Source: Clostridia bacterium
Lineage (GTDB): Bacteria > Bacillota > Clostridia > Oscillospirales > Acutalibacteraceae
Direction of reading: 5' to 3'
DNA length: 64,000 nucleotides
Assembly: GCA_017430535.1 (NCBI GenBank)
Contig: JAFRMR010000026.1
Location: forward strand, 216,331-280,330
The first letter of the stretch is position 1; every line of letters starts with the position of its first letter. This document shows, one piece after another, positions 1 through 8,132 of this stretch. Below the pieces are notes generated by a model. That model searched no databases, was not told the DNA's origin, and saw only the letters and a program-made list of their open reading frames with translations. The translations under genes and the position numbers were made by a program.

Positions 1-1
1 C

Positions 2-1849
2 AAAAAATCTCTCATTTCTTTAATACTTGCTTTTATTATGCTTTTCGCAGCCGTTACCCCCGCGTTTGCCGCCGGGGGAGCCGGTATTGCCCAGCCCGCA
101 GTAACGGAAGAAAAAACCAATGAAGATGGGTTTACCGCATTTTTCCGGGGAATATATGACCGGATTATGGCAATATGGAACCGTATTAAAACATACTTCG
201 AGGTGAAAAACGAAAAAGTGATTAACACAATGAACAGAAACGCAATTCATATGCTGAAATCTGTTACGGATACTATCTGCGACAGCTTTATTATTACCAC
301 CGAGGACGGCAAGGTTATTGTGATTGACGGCGGTCACAGAACCGAAACGGATTATTTTGTTGAATACCTCAAAGCGGCAACAGGGCAAAGCAAACCCCAT
401 ATAGATGCCTGGTTCCTTTCGCACGCTCACGATGATCACTGCGAGGTGTTTCTTGAGGTAGCCGAAAACCGCAGCAGTGAGGTGACCTTCGGCAAAGTAT
501 ATGCCAATTTCCCCGAAGCATCCTTTTATGACGGATATGATGAGTGGGGAGTTTATGTGATAAACGAATTCAATCGCCTTATGCCCTTGTTTGCGGATAA
601 GGTTGCCTCCCTTAAAGAAGGGGATGTTTTCAATATCGGCAAAGCAAAGTTTACCGTTTTTTATACTTTTAATCCCGAGTGGAAAAATGTAAACGAGGGC
701 TCAACCATAATGCGTATGGACCTCGGTGATACAAGCGTTATGTTTACCGGTGATGCGGGCGTGAATGCAGGCAATTATGTTGTTGAAAAATACGCATCCG
801 GTGGTCTGCTGGATTGTGATTTCTGCAAAATGGCCCATCACGGGCAGGACGGAGTTGACAGAAACTTTTATGAGGCTGTTTCTCCCGAAATCTGTCTGTG
901 GCCTACTCCCACCTGGGTATGGGATAACCGGGGCGGCAATCTCAAAACCCTTGAGGTCCGCGGCTGGATAGAAGAAATGGGAGTTAAGCAGAATTATGTT
1001 TCAATGGACGGTTCCCGTATGCTTTATCTTGTGAACCGCCGCATTGTTACCACAACCGATGTTTTTGAAGAAGGGTATCCGGCAGAAAAAGCCGTGGACA
1101 GGCTTGCAAAATTAGGATACACCGGTATTGATATGGGCTTTGATTACTGGGTTTATTCTCAGGAATCACCGTTTTTAAAAGATGATTATCTCGAATGGGC
1201 AAAAGGGCTGAAAGCCCGCGCGGATGAAGCAGGCATTGCCTTTACCCACGCCCATGCTCCCGGGGAGGCCGATGCCGGGGAGGTTATCGGGCGCTCCATA
1301 AAAGCAGCGGCAGCTCTCGGTGCAAAATACTGTGTTATCCATCCTGTATGGAGGAATAAAAACGGAGACACCATAGAGAATAAATCAGAGTTTATTTCGG
1401 TCAACGCCGCCGCAATAAAAGAGTGGCTGCCTTTAGCCGAAAAATGCGGCGTTATTCTCCTGTCGGAGAATATACTCTGGGGTGCCTCGGCAGATCCGCG
1501 CATAATTGCCGATCTGGTTAAAACAGTTGATTCCGAATGGTTCGGCTGGTGCTATGATACGGGTCACGCCCATTGCAGCGGATACAAACAGAACATCCTG
1601 AAAAAATGCTCAGTTGTGCCTCTTTCGCTTCATATACAGGATAATGACGGCGGCGGTGACGGCCACCTCATTCCCGGCGACGGCACCATTGACTGGGATG
1701 TGTTTATTAAAACTCTGAGAGAAATCGGCTATATGGGCGATTGCGTTATGGAAGCGCACCACCAGTCCCTTGAAGCTCCCGATAACCAAAGGGATGCAAT
1801 CCTTGCCCGCCTGCTTGATTCTGCCGAAAAGCTTCGTGAGCAGATGTAA
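2..1849 (+). CDS. Exported MBL-fold hydrolase / TIM-barrel epimerase-like fusion (5' partial)
   Basis: The frame is open from the left edge and the first residues (KKSLISLILAFIMLFAAVTP, then AFAAGG) read as a signal peptide, so the true start lies just outside the window. The N-terminal half has the metallo-beta-lactamase motif HAHDDH (codons at 421-438), with downstream GDAG and MAHHGQ metal-site segments as in ComEC-type MBL domains. From about position 1060 the protein becomes a sugar-phosphate isomerase/epimerase TIM barrel (AP endonuclease 2 superfamily): VIHPVW, LSENILWG, YDTGHAHCSG and LHIQDNDG carry the likely metal-binding E, D and H residues. Each domain is well supported; the fusion and its export are unusual, because barrels of this family are normally cytoplasmic. 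Substrate unknown. A bidirectional terminator follows. Confidence 0.85.
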   Translation, partial: KKSLISLILAFIMLFAAVTPAFAAGGAGIAQPAVTEEKTNEDGFTAFFRGIYDRIMAIWNRIKTYFEVKNEKVINTMNRNAIHMLKSVTDTICDSFIITTEDGKVIVIDGGHRTETDYFVEYLKAATGQSKPHIDAWFLSHAHDDHCEVFLEVAENRSSEVTFGKVYANFPEASFYDGYDEWGVYVINEFNRLMPLFADKVASLKEGDVFNIGKAKFTVFYTFNPEWKNVNEGSTIMRMDLGDTSVMFTGDAGVNAGNYVVEKYASGGLLDCDFCKMAHHGQDGVDRNFYEAVSPEICLWPTPTWVWDNRGGNLKTLEVRGWIEEMGVKQNYVSMDGSRMLYLVNRRIVTTTDVFEEGYPAEKAVDRLAKLGYTGIDMGFDYWVYSQESPFLKDDYLEWAKGLKARADEAGIAFTHAHAPGEADAGEVIGRSIKAAAALGAKYCVIHPVWRNKNGDTIENKSEFISVNAAAIKEWLPLAEKCGVILLSENILWGASADPRIIADLVKTVDSEWFGWCYDTGHAHCSGYKQNILKKCSVVPLSLHIQDNDGGGDGHLIPGDGTIDWDVFIKTLREIGYMGDCVMEAHHQSLEAPDNQRDAILARLLDSAEKLREQM

Positions 1850-1863
1850 CTGAACAGTATAAT

Positions 1864-1897
1864 AAAACCCGCTGCAGAATTCTCTGCGGCGGGTTTA
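1864..1897. terminator. Bidirectional intrinsic terminator
   Basis: Hairpin with arms AAACCCGC-TGCAGA and TCTGCG-GCGGGTTT around a short AATTC-type loop, flanked by A- and T-rich sequence. It lies between two convergent genes (stops at 1849 and 1914) and can serve both. Confidence 0.75.
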
Positions 1898-1913
1898 AAA
1901 CTATTCAGAACTT

Positions 1914-3119
1914 TTAAATCAGGAACAAAAGTCCCATCATCATTGCACCGCCCAATACCATAAGCAGGGTGATGAACATACCGAAAAGTGTAACAAACGA
2001 GAATGCGGCAATGCCGGTTTTTACGGGCATGGTGCTTTCAGCTTCTGAAATATTCTGCCAGCTGTAGTATACATCCGTGCCATCAATGTAATAGGTATCC
2101 GGATTCATTTCTTTTACCGATTCTGCTTTTTTGAATCTGCATTCTTCCAGGCCCTCGGCAAAGAGTTTTGCCATTTCCTCATTATCAAATGAGATTACTC
2201 CGGTCTGGCGGAGCTCTGATGCAGGCTCGGTTCTTCTCAGGTGACCGGGTTTAAAGCCGGTGCTCCACCAGGTCTGCTCATAAGGAGTTGAGAATACTCT
2301 GCTGTAGTTTCCGGAAAGGTTGGCATCGTGGTAAAGGGTTGTCTGCATATAGGGCATATTTCCGCCGGTTGCATGGCTGTAGGTGGTTACAACAGAATCG
2401 TCTTTGCCTGAAGCAGCTTTGTTATATATACCTGCTTCACAGCCGTAAAATACAAGGCCGTACTGTCCTTTCCACAGCTGAACCATCCAGTCCTTGTTTT
2501 TATATGTGAAATATACTCTCACATAATCATATTCCAGCATCAGATACGGGGCAACAAGGTCATAGGCCTGATTGTAGCCGAAATTACCCTGCCAGGCGTT
2601 GTTTTTATCCACATAGAAGTAGCTGTCCCGTTTGCTGTATCTGTAACCGGCTACAGAAATATTTTCCGGGAAAGCGGATTTGCTGTTTTCTTCCACAACC
2701 TGAATCGCACAGCTTCCTTTTACCGAGTTACCTTTGTCATCGGTAAGTTCGGCTGTAATTACAGCTCTGCCCGGCTTTTTGCCGGTTACCGTACCATTCC
2801 GGTCAACGGCGGCAATATCCGGATTATCTGAATCCCAAATAACTCCTTTTTCGGAGGCAGTCATTTTCACCGTTTTGCCTACATTAACACTTTTCGATTT
2901 GCAGGTAACCTTGATTTCTTTAGGAAGGGTTACATTTGAAGCGGATGCAGCAGTTTCACCGGTGTTTTCTGTATCGGTGCTGGTTATATCCGTAGCCTCC
3001 GGGTTATTATCGCCTTCAAGTGCAAATGCAGTCAGGCAAGGTGCGCACAGTAAAGCAAATACCAGTGCCAGAAAAGCGGAAAGAGCTTTTACTGCTGTTT
3101 TTCTGTGTTTGTGGTGCAT
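1914..3119 (-). CDS. Secreted Big_2 (Ig-like) protein with C-terminal membrane anchor
   Basis: The ATG at 3119 is chosen because GAGGAG lies just before it; a longer frame to 3149 has no ribosome site. The protein of about 401 aa starts with a basic stretch and a hydrophobic signal (AFLALVFALLCAPCLTAFA). A Thr/Glu-rich linker and one bacterial Ig-like Big_2 domain follow (VTCKSKSVNVGKTVKMTASE... AVDRNGTVTGKKPGRAVIT). The central part is of unknown fold and rich in aromatic residues. The C-terminus is a hydrophobic helix (FVTLFGMFITLLMVLGGAMM) that should anchor it in the membrane. A cell-surface role is likely; no catalytic motif was recognised. Confidence 0.8.
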   Translation of the reverse strand: MHHKHRKTAVKALSAFLALVFALLCAPCLTAFALEGDNNPEATDITSTDTENTGETAASASNVTLPKEIKVTCKSKSVNVGKTVKMTASEKGVIWDSDNPDIAAVDRNGTVTGKKPGRAVITAELTDDKGNSVKGSCAIQVVEENSKSAFPENISVAGYRYSKRDSYFYVDKNNAWQGNFGYNQAYDLVAPYLMLEYDYVRVYFTYKNKDWMVQLWKGQYGLVFYGCEAGIYNKAASGKDDSVVTTYSHATGGNMPYMQTTLYHDANLSGNYSRVFSTPYEQTWWSTGFKPGHLRRTEPASELRQTGVISFDNEEMAKLFAEGLEECRFKKAESVKEMNPDTYYIDGTDVYYSWQNISEAESTMPVKTGIAAFSFVTLFGMFITLLMVLGGAMMMGLLFLI

Positions 3120-3190
3120 GGCAATCTCCTCATCAATTCTTTTACGCAATAACTAATTATATATTTTGAAAAGAAAAAAGTCAACAAACA

Positions 3191-3225
3191 AAAAGGTCAG
3201 GCATCAATCAAATGCCTGACCTTTT
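3191..3225 (-). terminator. Intrinsic terminator of the carbohydrate-binding lipoprotein gene
   Basis: Perfect 14-bp arms (AAAAGGTCAGGCAT and its complement) around a 7-nt loop. On the minus strand the stem is followed by TTTTTGTTTGTTG. It directly follows the stop at 3236. Confidence 0.85.
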
Positions 3226-3235
3226 CGGCTCTGTA

Positions 3236-4528
3236 CTATATTTCGCTTGTGCTGTTATTTCCATCTTCAGGTGGTTGAGGAATATCTCCGTTTTCCGGCC
3301 TTTCGGGCATAGAGCCGTCTTCCGGCAATCTTCCGGACTTTCCGCGTTCAAATCCGCCGCTGCCTTCTGCCTGCCTGTTTCCGAATTGACCGCCCCGCAT
3401 ACCTGCTCCGAACTGGTTCTGAAGCTGTGATACCTGCTGACCGTTTACGTAAACCTCACCGCCGTTTATTTCGCCTTTTCCGTCATAATCAAATCCGGAT
3501 TGACCGGTGATGCTGATTTTTCCTCCGTTTATTATTATATCTCCGTTGGCGTCAATGCCGTCTGTATCACCCTGAGCCATGGTTATTGTTATTTCACCGC
3601 CGTTTATTTCAACCGAAGGTGTTATACCCTCTGTTTTTTGCGCGGCGTTTATTCCGTCATCGGAGGCTGAGATGTTTATTATGCCGCCGTTTATTATTAC
3701 TGCAGTTCCCTCAATTCCTTCATGTGCGGTAATATCTGTTTTTCCGCCGTCAATGGTAACGGTATTGTCGGCGTGGATGGCATCATCCTCGCATTCGATT
3801 GTTATGGTACCGGAGCTTACAGTTACATTGCTGTTTGAGTGAAGAGCATCGCCGCCTGCTGTTATATTAAGCGCGGATTCGCTGACTGTAAGTCCGTCGC
3901 TGCCTGTAATGCCGTTGTTTTCTGCAAAAACTGTAATGTCGCTGTTTTCAACGGTAAGCGTGTCCTTGCTCTTAATTCCGTTTTTGAAGCTGCCGTTAAC
4001 GGTAAGCCTGCCTTTTCCTGTTATAATAAGATCTGCTTTTGAGAATACACACGCGTCCGGTTCCTCCTCAGCTTTGTCTGAGTAACTGTTATCATAGCTG
4101 TACTGAGCCGAATCGCTCAGTGTGTTTTCTGTGCCGTCTTTTACACTTATTGTTACGCTTTTTGCCTTGACGGTGTTTATTGCGGCGGAATCCGGCGAAG
4201 TGATTTTTACGCCGTCAAGTATAAGGGTAACATTTTCATTATCCGCGTCAACTGTTATTTTGCCGCTAAACTCACCGCTCAGCGTGTAGGTACCGCCCCC
4301 GGTTATTATGATGTTTCCGTTTTCATTTTTTGCTCCGTCACCGGTTATCACGGCGGTGGTTTCGCTCAGCTTTATTACTGCAGAGCTTTCCTGTGTCTGC
4401 GATTTTGCCAATGAACCGATTTCAGGCTGAGATGCGGTGCTTTGCTCCGCTTTTCCGCAGCCGGCCAGCGCCGGGCATATCAGTAAGGTAATTAATAAAG
4501 CTGTAAAAATAATGTTTGTTTTTTTCAT
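3236..4528 (-). CDS. Carbohydrate-binding domain lipoprotein (Cthe_2159-like)
   Basis: Lipoprotein: MKKTNIIFTALLITLLI then a PALAGC lipobox. The body (about residues 60-370) is a run of short beta-strand repeats such as GNIIITGGGTYTLSGEFSG, VTLILDGVKI and GINAAQKTEGITPSVEINGG. This pattern is typical of the beta-helical carbohydrate-binding family named after Cthe_2159, which binds polysaccharide. The C-terminal 60 residues are low-complexity, rich in Gly, Pro, Glu and Arg. It is transcribed divergently from a VTC protein and DUF4956 gene, a partnership often seen with this family. The ribosome site AAAGGAG precedes the ATG. Its divergent promoter shares the TTTAGG repeats described below, so it is probably controlled by the response regulator at 6156. 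Confidence 0.85.
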   Translation of the reverse strand: MKKTNIIFTALLITLLICPALAGCGKAEQSTASQPEIGSLAKSQTQESSAVIKLSETTAVITGDGAKNENGNIIITGGGTYTLSGEFSGKITVDADNENVTLILDGVKITSPDSAAINTVKAKSVTISVKDGTENTLSDSAQYSYDNSYSDKAEEEPDACVFSKADLIITGKGRLTVNGSFKNGIKSKDTLTVENSDITVFAENNGITGSDGLTVSESALNITAGGDALHSNSNVTVSSGTITIECEDDAIHADNTVTIDGGKTDITAHEGIEGTAVIINGGIINISASDDGINAAQKTEGITPSVEINGGEITITMAQGDTDGIDANGDIIINGGKISITGQSGFDYDGKGEINGGEVYVNGQQVSQLQNQFGAGMRGGQFGNRQAEGSGGFERGKSGRLPEDGSMPERPENGDIPQPPEDGNNSTSEI

Positions 4529-4569
4529 ATTATTTGTCTCCTTTCGGCTTTGTTATTGCCTTTGAACGG

Positions 4570-4601
4570 ATTATAGTAAACGAACCTAAAGGTAACCTAA
4601 A
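4570..4601 (-). promoter_or_regulatory. Promoter with paired TTTAGG boxes, leftward
   Basis: On the minus strand TTTAGG boxes occupy 4596-4601 and 4585-4590 (11-bp period), followed after 9 nt by TATAAT (4575-4570). There is no TTGACA; the second box sits where the -35 should be. This is the geometry of promoters activated by OmpR/PhoB-family regulators. Confidence 0.7.
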
Positions 4602-4619
4602 GGAAAAATGATTAATATC

Positions 4620-4651
4620 TTTAGGTTCTCTTTAGGTCCCCGGATTATACT
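4620..4651 (+). promoter_or_regulatory. Promoter with paired TTTAGG boxes, rightward
   Basis: TTTAGG at 4620-4625 and 4631-4636 (11-bp period), then 9 nt, then TATACT at 4646-4651. Box period and distance to the -10 are identical to the leftward promoter, so the two halves are mirror images. The adjacent winged-helix response regulator is the obvious candidate to bind both. Confidence 0.7.
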
Positions 4652-4678
4652 CGGGTCAAAGAAAAGGAGGTGCCTGAT

Positions 4679-5416
4679 ATGAGCAAAACAATTATTACAA
4701 GTTTCAGAAGGTATGAAAAAAAGTATTTTCTCACAAAAGAGCAGTATGGTTTATTCAGGCAAAGCACAGCTCCCTTTGTCAGTGCCGATGAATACGGAAA
4801 ATACTCAATATGCAATATATATTATGATACCGATGATTACAGGTTGATAAGGGCGTCTTTGGAAAAACCTGTTTATAAAGAAAAACTCCGGGTAAGAAGT
4901 TACGGTGTTCCCGGCCCGGATGACAGAGTTTTTGCAGAGATTAAGAAGAAATATGACGGAGTGGTTTACAAAAGGCGCATAACTATGACCGATGCCGCAG
5001 CTGAATCATTTCTCAGAGTAATCAGGTGCAGTGAGAGCCGCAACCAGATTGCGGCCGAGCTTGAGTATTTTCAGCAGTTTTACAAAACAAAGCCGAAAGC
5101 ATTTATTGCCTATGACCGTGAGGCGTTCAAAGGGAACGAAAACCCGGAACTGAGGATAACCTTTGATACCAACCTCCGTTACCGCCTTGACCGCCTGAGC
5201 CTCAGGGAGGGGGATGATGGCAGAGCGCTTATTGACGGTGACCTTATACTTATGGAGATAAAAATTCCCGAATCCTGTCCGCTCTGGCTGTGTAATCAAT
5301 TGAGTGAACTGAAAATACAGCCGGTTTCGTTTTCGAAGTACGGCACCTGTTATAAAAAGTTTATCCTCGGAAACAATCATCAATCATTAAAAAAGGAGAT
5401 GCGTTTAAGTGCTTGA
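4679..5416 (+). CDS. VTC-domain (polyphosphate polymerase-like) protein
   Basis: ATG at 4679 follows AAAGGAGG; an upstream in-frame GTG at 4670 overlaps the ribosome site. The 245-aa protein shows the VTC tunnel motifs in order: RRYEKKYF near the N-terminus, KEKLRVRSYG, FAEIKKKYDGVVYKRRI, LRITFDTNLRYR, then LMEIKIPESCPLWL and SFSKYGTCY. The basic residues and the Glu-x-Lys pairs line the NTP/polyphosphate tunnel in yeast Vtc4; in bacteria the stand-alone domain is only predicted to act on polyphosphate or another anionic polymer. It overlaps the next gene by 8 nt, so it is probably co-translated with DUF4956. Confidence 0.9.
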   Translation: MSKTIITSFRRYEKKYFLTKEQYGLFRQSTAPFVSADEYGKYSICNIYYDTDDYRLIRASLEKPVYKEKLRVRSYGVPGPDDRVFAEIKKKYDGVVYKRRITMTDAAAESFLRVIRCSESRNQIAAELEYFQQFYKTKPKAFIAYDREAFKGNENPELRITFDTNLRYRLDRLSLREGDDGRALIDGDLILMEIKIPESCPLWLCNQLSELKIQPVSFSKYGTCYKKFILGNNHQSLKKEMRLSA

Positions 5417-6089
5417 ATCCATATTTGATTTTTCATCCGTAATAGAAGGAACAATTACATTGAAATCCTTCCTTATCTGTACCGCTGTGTCAATTATTCT
5501 GGGCGTTTTAACTGCTCTGGTTTTCAGGTTCCGCAACAGATGTTCCCGCGGCTTTGCCGTAACCCTTGCCCTGTTGCCTGCCGTGGTTGAAATGGTTATT
5601 ATGCTGGTAAACGGCAATATCGGGGCAGGTGTTGCCGTGGCCGGAGCTTTCTCTCTTGTGCGTTTCCGTTCCGCTCCCGGTACTGCCGGTGAAATAGTTT
5701 CAATATTCCTTGCTATGACCATAGGTCTCGCCACAGGTATGGGCTACATTGTTCCTGCGATAGTATTCTTTATTATTATGGCGGCATTTATGCTTATACT
5801 CAACGGGCTCAATTTCGGCAAAGGCGATGAATCACTGCGCACGCTTAAAGTAACAATACCCGAAAACCTGGATTATGACGGAATTTTTGACGATTTATTC
5901 AGAATATACACCGCGGGGCACGAGCTGGAGAAAGTTAAAACCACCAATATGGGCACCCTGTATGAGCTGCAGTATATGATCAGCCTTAAGGGAAAAGAAG
6001 TTCCCAAGGAATTTATTGACGAAATCCGTGTAAGAAACGGCAACCTGAATATTACCTGTTCAAAATACGCGGTAAAGGATTCACTTTGA
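5409..6089 (+). CDS. DUF4956 membrane protein
   Basis: GTG start preceded by AAAGGAG. The 226-aa protein has about four hydrophobic helices in its first 135 residues (FLICTAVSIILGVLTALVF, VTLALLPAVVEMVIMLV, VSIFLAMTIGLATGMGYIV, IVFFIIMAAFMLILNG). The signature segment AGAFSLVRFRSAPGTAGEI lies between helices, and a soluble C-terminal domain follows. DUF4956 is repeatedly found beside VTC-domain genes; its function is unknown, probably a membrane partner of the VTC enzyme. The start overlaps the VTC stop. Confidence 0.9.
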   Translation: MLESIFDFSSVIEGTITLKSFLICTAVSIILGVLTALVFRFRNRCSRGFAVTLALLPAVVEMVIMLVNGNIGAGVAVAGAFSLVRFRSAPGTAGEIVSIFLAMTIGLATGMGYIVPAIVFFIIMAAFMLILNGLNFGKGDESLRTLKVTIPENLDYDGIFDDLFRIYTAGHELEKVKTTNMGTLYELQYMISLKGKEVPKEFIDEIRVRNGNLNITCSKYAVKDSL

Positions 6090-6109
6090 TTATCGGTCAA
6101 ATCAGATTA

Positions 6110-6138
6110 TTGATTTTGCCGGGTTTATATAATATAAT
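6110..6138 (+). promoter_or_regulatory. Sigma-A-type promoter for the two-component genes
   Basis: TTGATT at 6110-6115, 17-nt spacer, TATAAT at 6133-6138, 18 nt before the response-regulator ATG. No TTTAGG box is present here, so this promoter looks independent of the upstream pair. Confidence 0.6.
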
Positions 6139-6155
6139 TCAATCGGGGTGATAAT

Positions 6156-6836
6156 ATGCGCCTGCTTATTGCAGAAGATGAAACCGACCTTGCCGAAGCA
6201 CTTGCGGCATTTTTTGAAAAAAACCGTTTTACGGTTGATACGGTAAATGACGGCCTTTCCGCCTACGAATATGCAGGGGCGGATGATTATGACGCAATTA
6301 TTCTGGATGTTATGATGCCTAAAATGGACGGCATAGAGGTTCTTCGCCGTATCAGGGCGGACGGTAATAAAACCCCGGTTATGATGCTTACCGCCAAGGC
6401 GGAAAAGAATGACAGAATAACAGGCTTTGATACCGGAGCAGATGATTATCTGCCAAAGCCCTTTGATACAGATGAACTGCTCAGCAGGTTAAGGGCCATA
6501 TTAAGAAGGCGCGAGGAGTATAAGCCTCCCGTTTTGTCTTATGCTGATATTACCCTTAATCCGGTCAGCGATATGCTGCAGTGCTCTGCCGGCAAATCCG
6601 TGCGCCTGAGCGGCAGGGAGTTTCAGGTAATGGAACTGCTTTTGCGCGCCCCCAACACAGTTTTTTCAGCTGAAAAAATAATGGAACGTGTGTGGGGATG
6701 GGATTCCGAATCCGAGATAAATGTGGTTTGGGTGCATATTTCAAACCTGAGAAAAAAGCTTAAATCCATAGGCTCATCTGTTACAATACACGCCAACAGG
6801 GGCCTTGGATATATTCTGGAGGCAGAAAATGATTAA
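6156..6836 (+). CDS. OmpR-family response regulator
   Basis: 226 aa. The receiver domain (1-115) has the acidic pair E7/D8, phospho-acceptor D51 in ILDVMMPKMDG, T79 and K101 in LPKPF. The C-terminal winged helix (about 130-224) carries VRLSGREFQVMELLL and WVHISNLRKKL. It is translated from GGGGTGATAAT-ATG and overlaps the kinase gene by 8 nt. The TTTAGG direct repeats of 11-bp period in the divergent promoter at 4570-4651 match the half-site spacing this DNA-binding fold uses, so control of the carbohydrate-binding protein and the VTC operon is inferred. Confidence 0.95.
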   Translation: MRLLIAEDETDLAEALAAFFEKNRFTVDTVNDGLSAYEYAGADDYDAIILDVMMPKMDGIEVLRRIRADGNKTPVMMLTAKAEKNDRITGFDTGADDYLPKPFDTDELLSRLRAILRRREEYKPPVLSYADITLNPVSDMLQCSAGKSVRLSGREFQVMELLLRAPNTVFSAEKIMERVWGWDSESEINVVWVHISNLRKKLKSIGSSVTIHANRGLGYILEAEND

Positions 6837-8085
6837 ACGGCTTCGGAAAAAATTTATTGTTATTTCAATAGCCGCGGTAACCTCGGTAATGATTCTGCTG
6901 TGTGCCGGGGTTAATATTGCAAATTATATTTCGGAGTTTTCAAAGGTGAATAATACCCTTGATACATTAACCGTGAATCAGGGCATAATGCCGGAGCCTG
7001 CCGAAAAGGAGACACCCTACCGGGAACATGTGCCCGGCTTCGGTCAAAATGACCGCCGTTTTGAAAAAGAAACACCTTTTATGACACGCTTTTTTGTTAT
7101 ACGCTTTGATGAAAACGGTGAAATACTGAAATATAATCTTGATAAAATTGCCGCTGTTGAGCTTGATGATATTGATGATTATGCCGAGGTGGCTTATGAG
7201 CGCGGCGAAGGGCGCGGTTATGAAGACGGCTATGCCTACAAGGTTACAAAACAGCAGGGCGGGGAGTATATGGCAGTGTTTCTTGACTGTCACAGAGAGA
7301 TTAACTCCGCTTTTACTCTGCTTATTGTTTCCCTGTGCGTTACCGCCTTTTGCATAGCCCTTATATGCATAATTATCATATTGTTTTCAAAAAGAGCCAT
7401 GGAGCCCGTTATTGAAAGCGACAGAAAGCAAAAGCAGTTTATCACCGACGCAAGCCACGAGCTGAAAACTCCCATTACGGTTATAAATACCTGCCTGAGC
7501 GTGCTTGAAATGGAAGTCGGCAAGCAAAAGTGGATTGATAAAGCTGCCGCCCAGACCGAAAAGCTGAAAAATCTTGTAAACTCTCTTGTTACCCTTGCAA
7601 AATCCGATGAGGGCAGAGTGCCCGATGCCGTCAGGTTCAGCATAAGCGATGCAGTAAGCGAAACTATAGATTCTTTTTCTGATTTTGCCAGTGAACAGGG
7701 GCACACTATAAATGCAGATACTGAGAAGGGTATTGAAATGCGGGGGGATGAGTATGCTGTCAGGCAGCTGGTTTCAATCCTTATTGATAATGCCGTAAAA
7801 TACGCTTCCCCCGGCAGTGAAATACATTTTTCAATGAAGCGGCATAAAAAAGGCGTTGAAATAGTCTCATCAAATAAATGCGAAAATACAGATGCCGTTG
7901 ATATACCCCACCTGTTTGACAGGTTTTACAGAGCCGATAAATCAAGAAACTCAGGCACGGGAGGATTCGGCATAGGCCTCTCGGTTGCAAGGGGAATATG
8001 CGAAAACCATAAGGGAAGCATCAGCGCATCCCTTAAAGATGACAGTACAATAGTGTTTACGGCTTATTTAAGCAGCCTGAAATAA
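6829..8085 (+). CDS. Sensor histidine kinase
   Basis: ATG at 6829 has GGAGG five bases upstream; a longer frame from 6805 lacks one. The 418-aa protein has a transmembrane helix near residues 10-32, an extracytoplasmic sensor of about 125 residues, and a second helix near 160-185. The HisKA domain has H210 in TDASHELKTPITV. The HATPase_c domain has its N box (LIDNAVKYA) and its G boxes (GTGGFGIGLSVA). It pairs with the response regulator upstream. The signal is unknown, but the regulon suggests the cell surface or a polysaccharide or phosphate-related cue. Confidence 0.95.
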   Translation: MIKRLRKKFIVISIAAVTSVMILLCAGVNIANYISEFSKVNNTLDTLTVNQGIMPEPAEKETPYREHVPGFGQNDRRFEKETPFMTRFFVIRFDENGEILKYNLDKIAAVELDDIDDYAEVAYERGEGRGYEDGYAYKVTKQQGGEYMAVFLDCHREINSAFTLLIVSLCVTAFCIALICIIIILFSKRAMEPVIESDRKQKQFITDASHELKTPITVINTCLSVLEMEVGKQKWIDKAAAQTEKLKNLVNSLVTLAKSDEGRVPDAVRFSISDAVSETIDSFSDFASEQGHTINADTEKGIEMRGDEYAVRQLVSILIDNAVKYASPGSEIHFSMKRHKKGVEIVSSNKCENTDAVDIPHLFDRFYRADKSRNSGTGGFGIGLSVARGICENHKGSISASLKDDSTIVFTAYLSSLK

Positions 8086-8089
8086 AAAA

Positions 8090-8118
8090 CAGTCTTCCCG
8101 AGGGAAGACTGCTTTTTT
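8090..8118 (+). terminator. Intrinsic terminator after the kinase
   Basis: CAGTCTTCCC-GA-GGGAAGACTG stem followed by CTTTTTT. It lies between convergent genes, with A-rich sequence on the left that allows use from either side. Confidence 0.85.
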
Positions 8119-8132
8119 ATGCTTTCTGTTAA

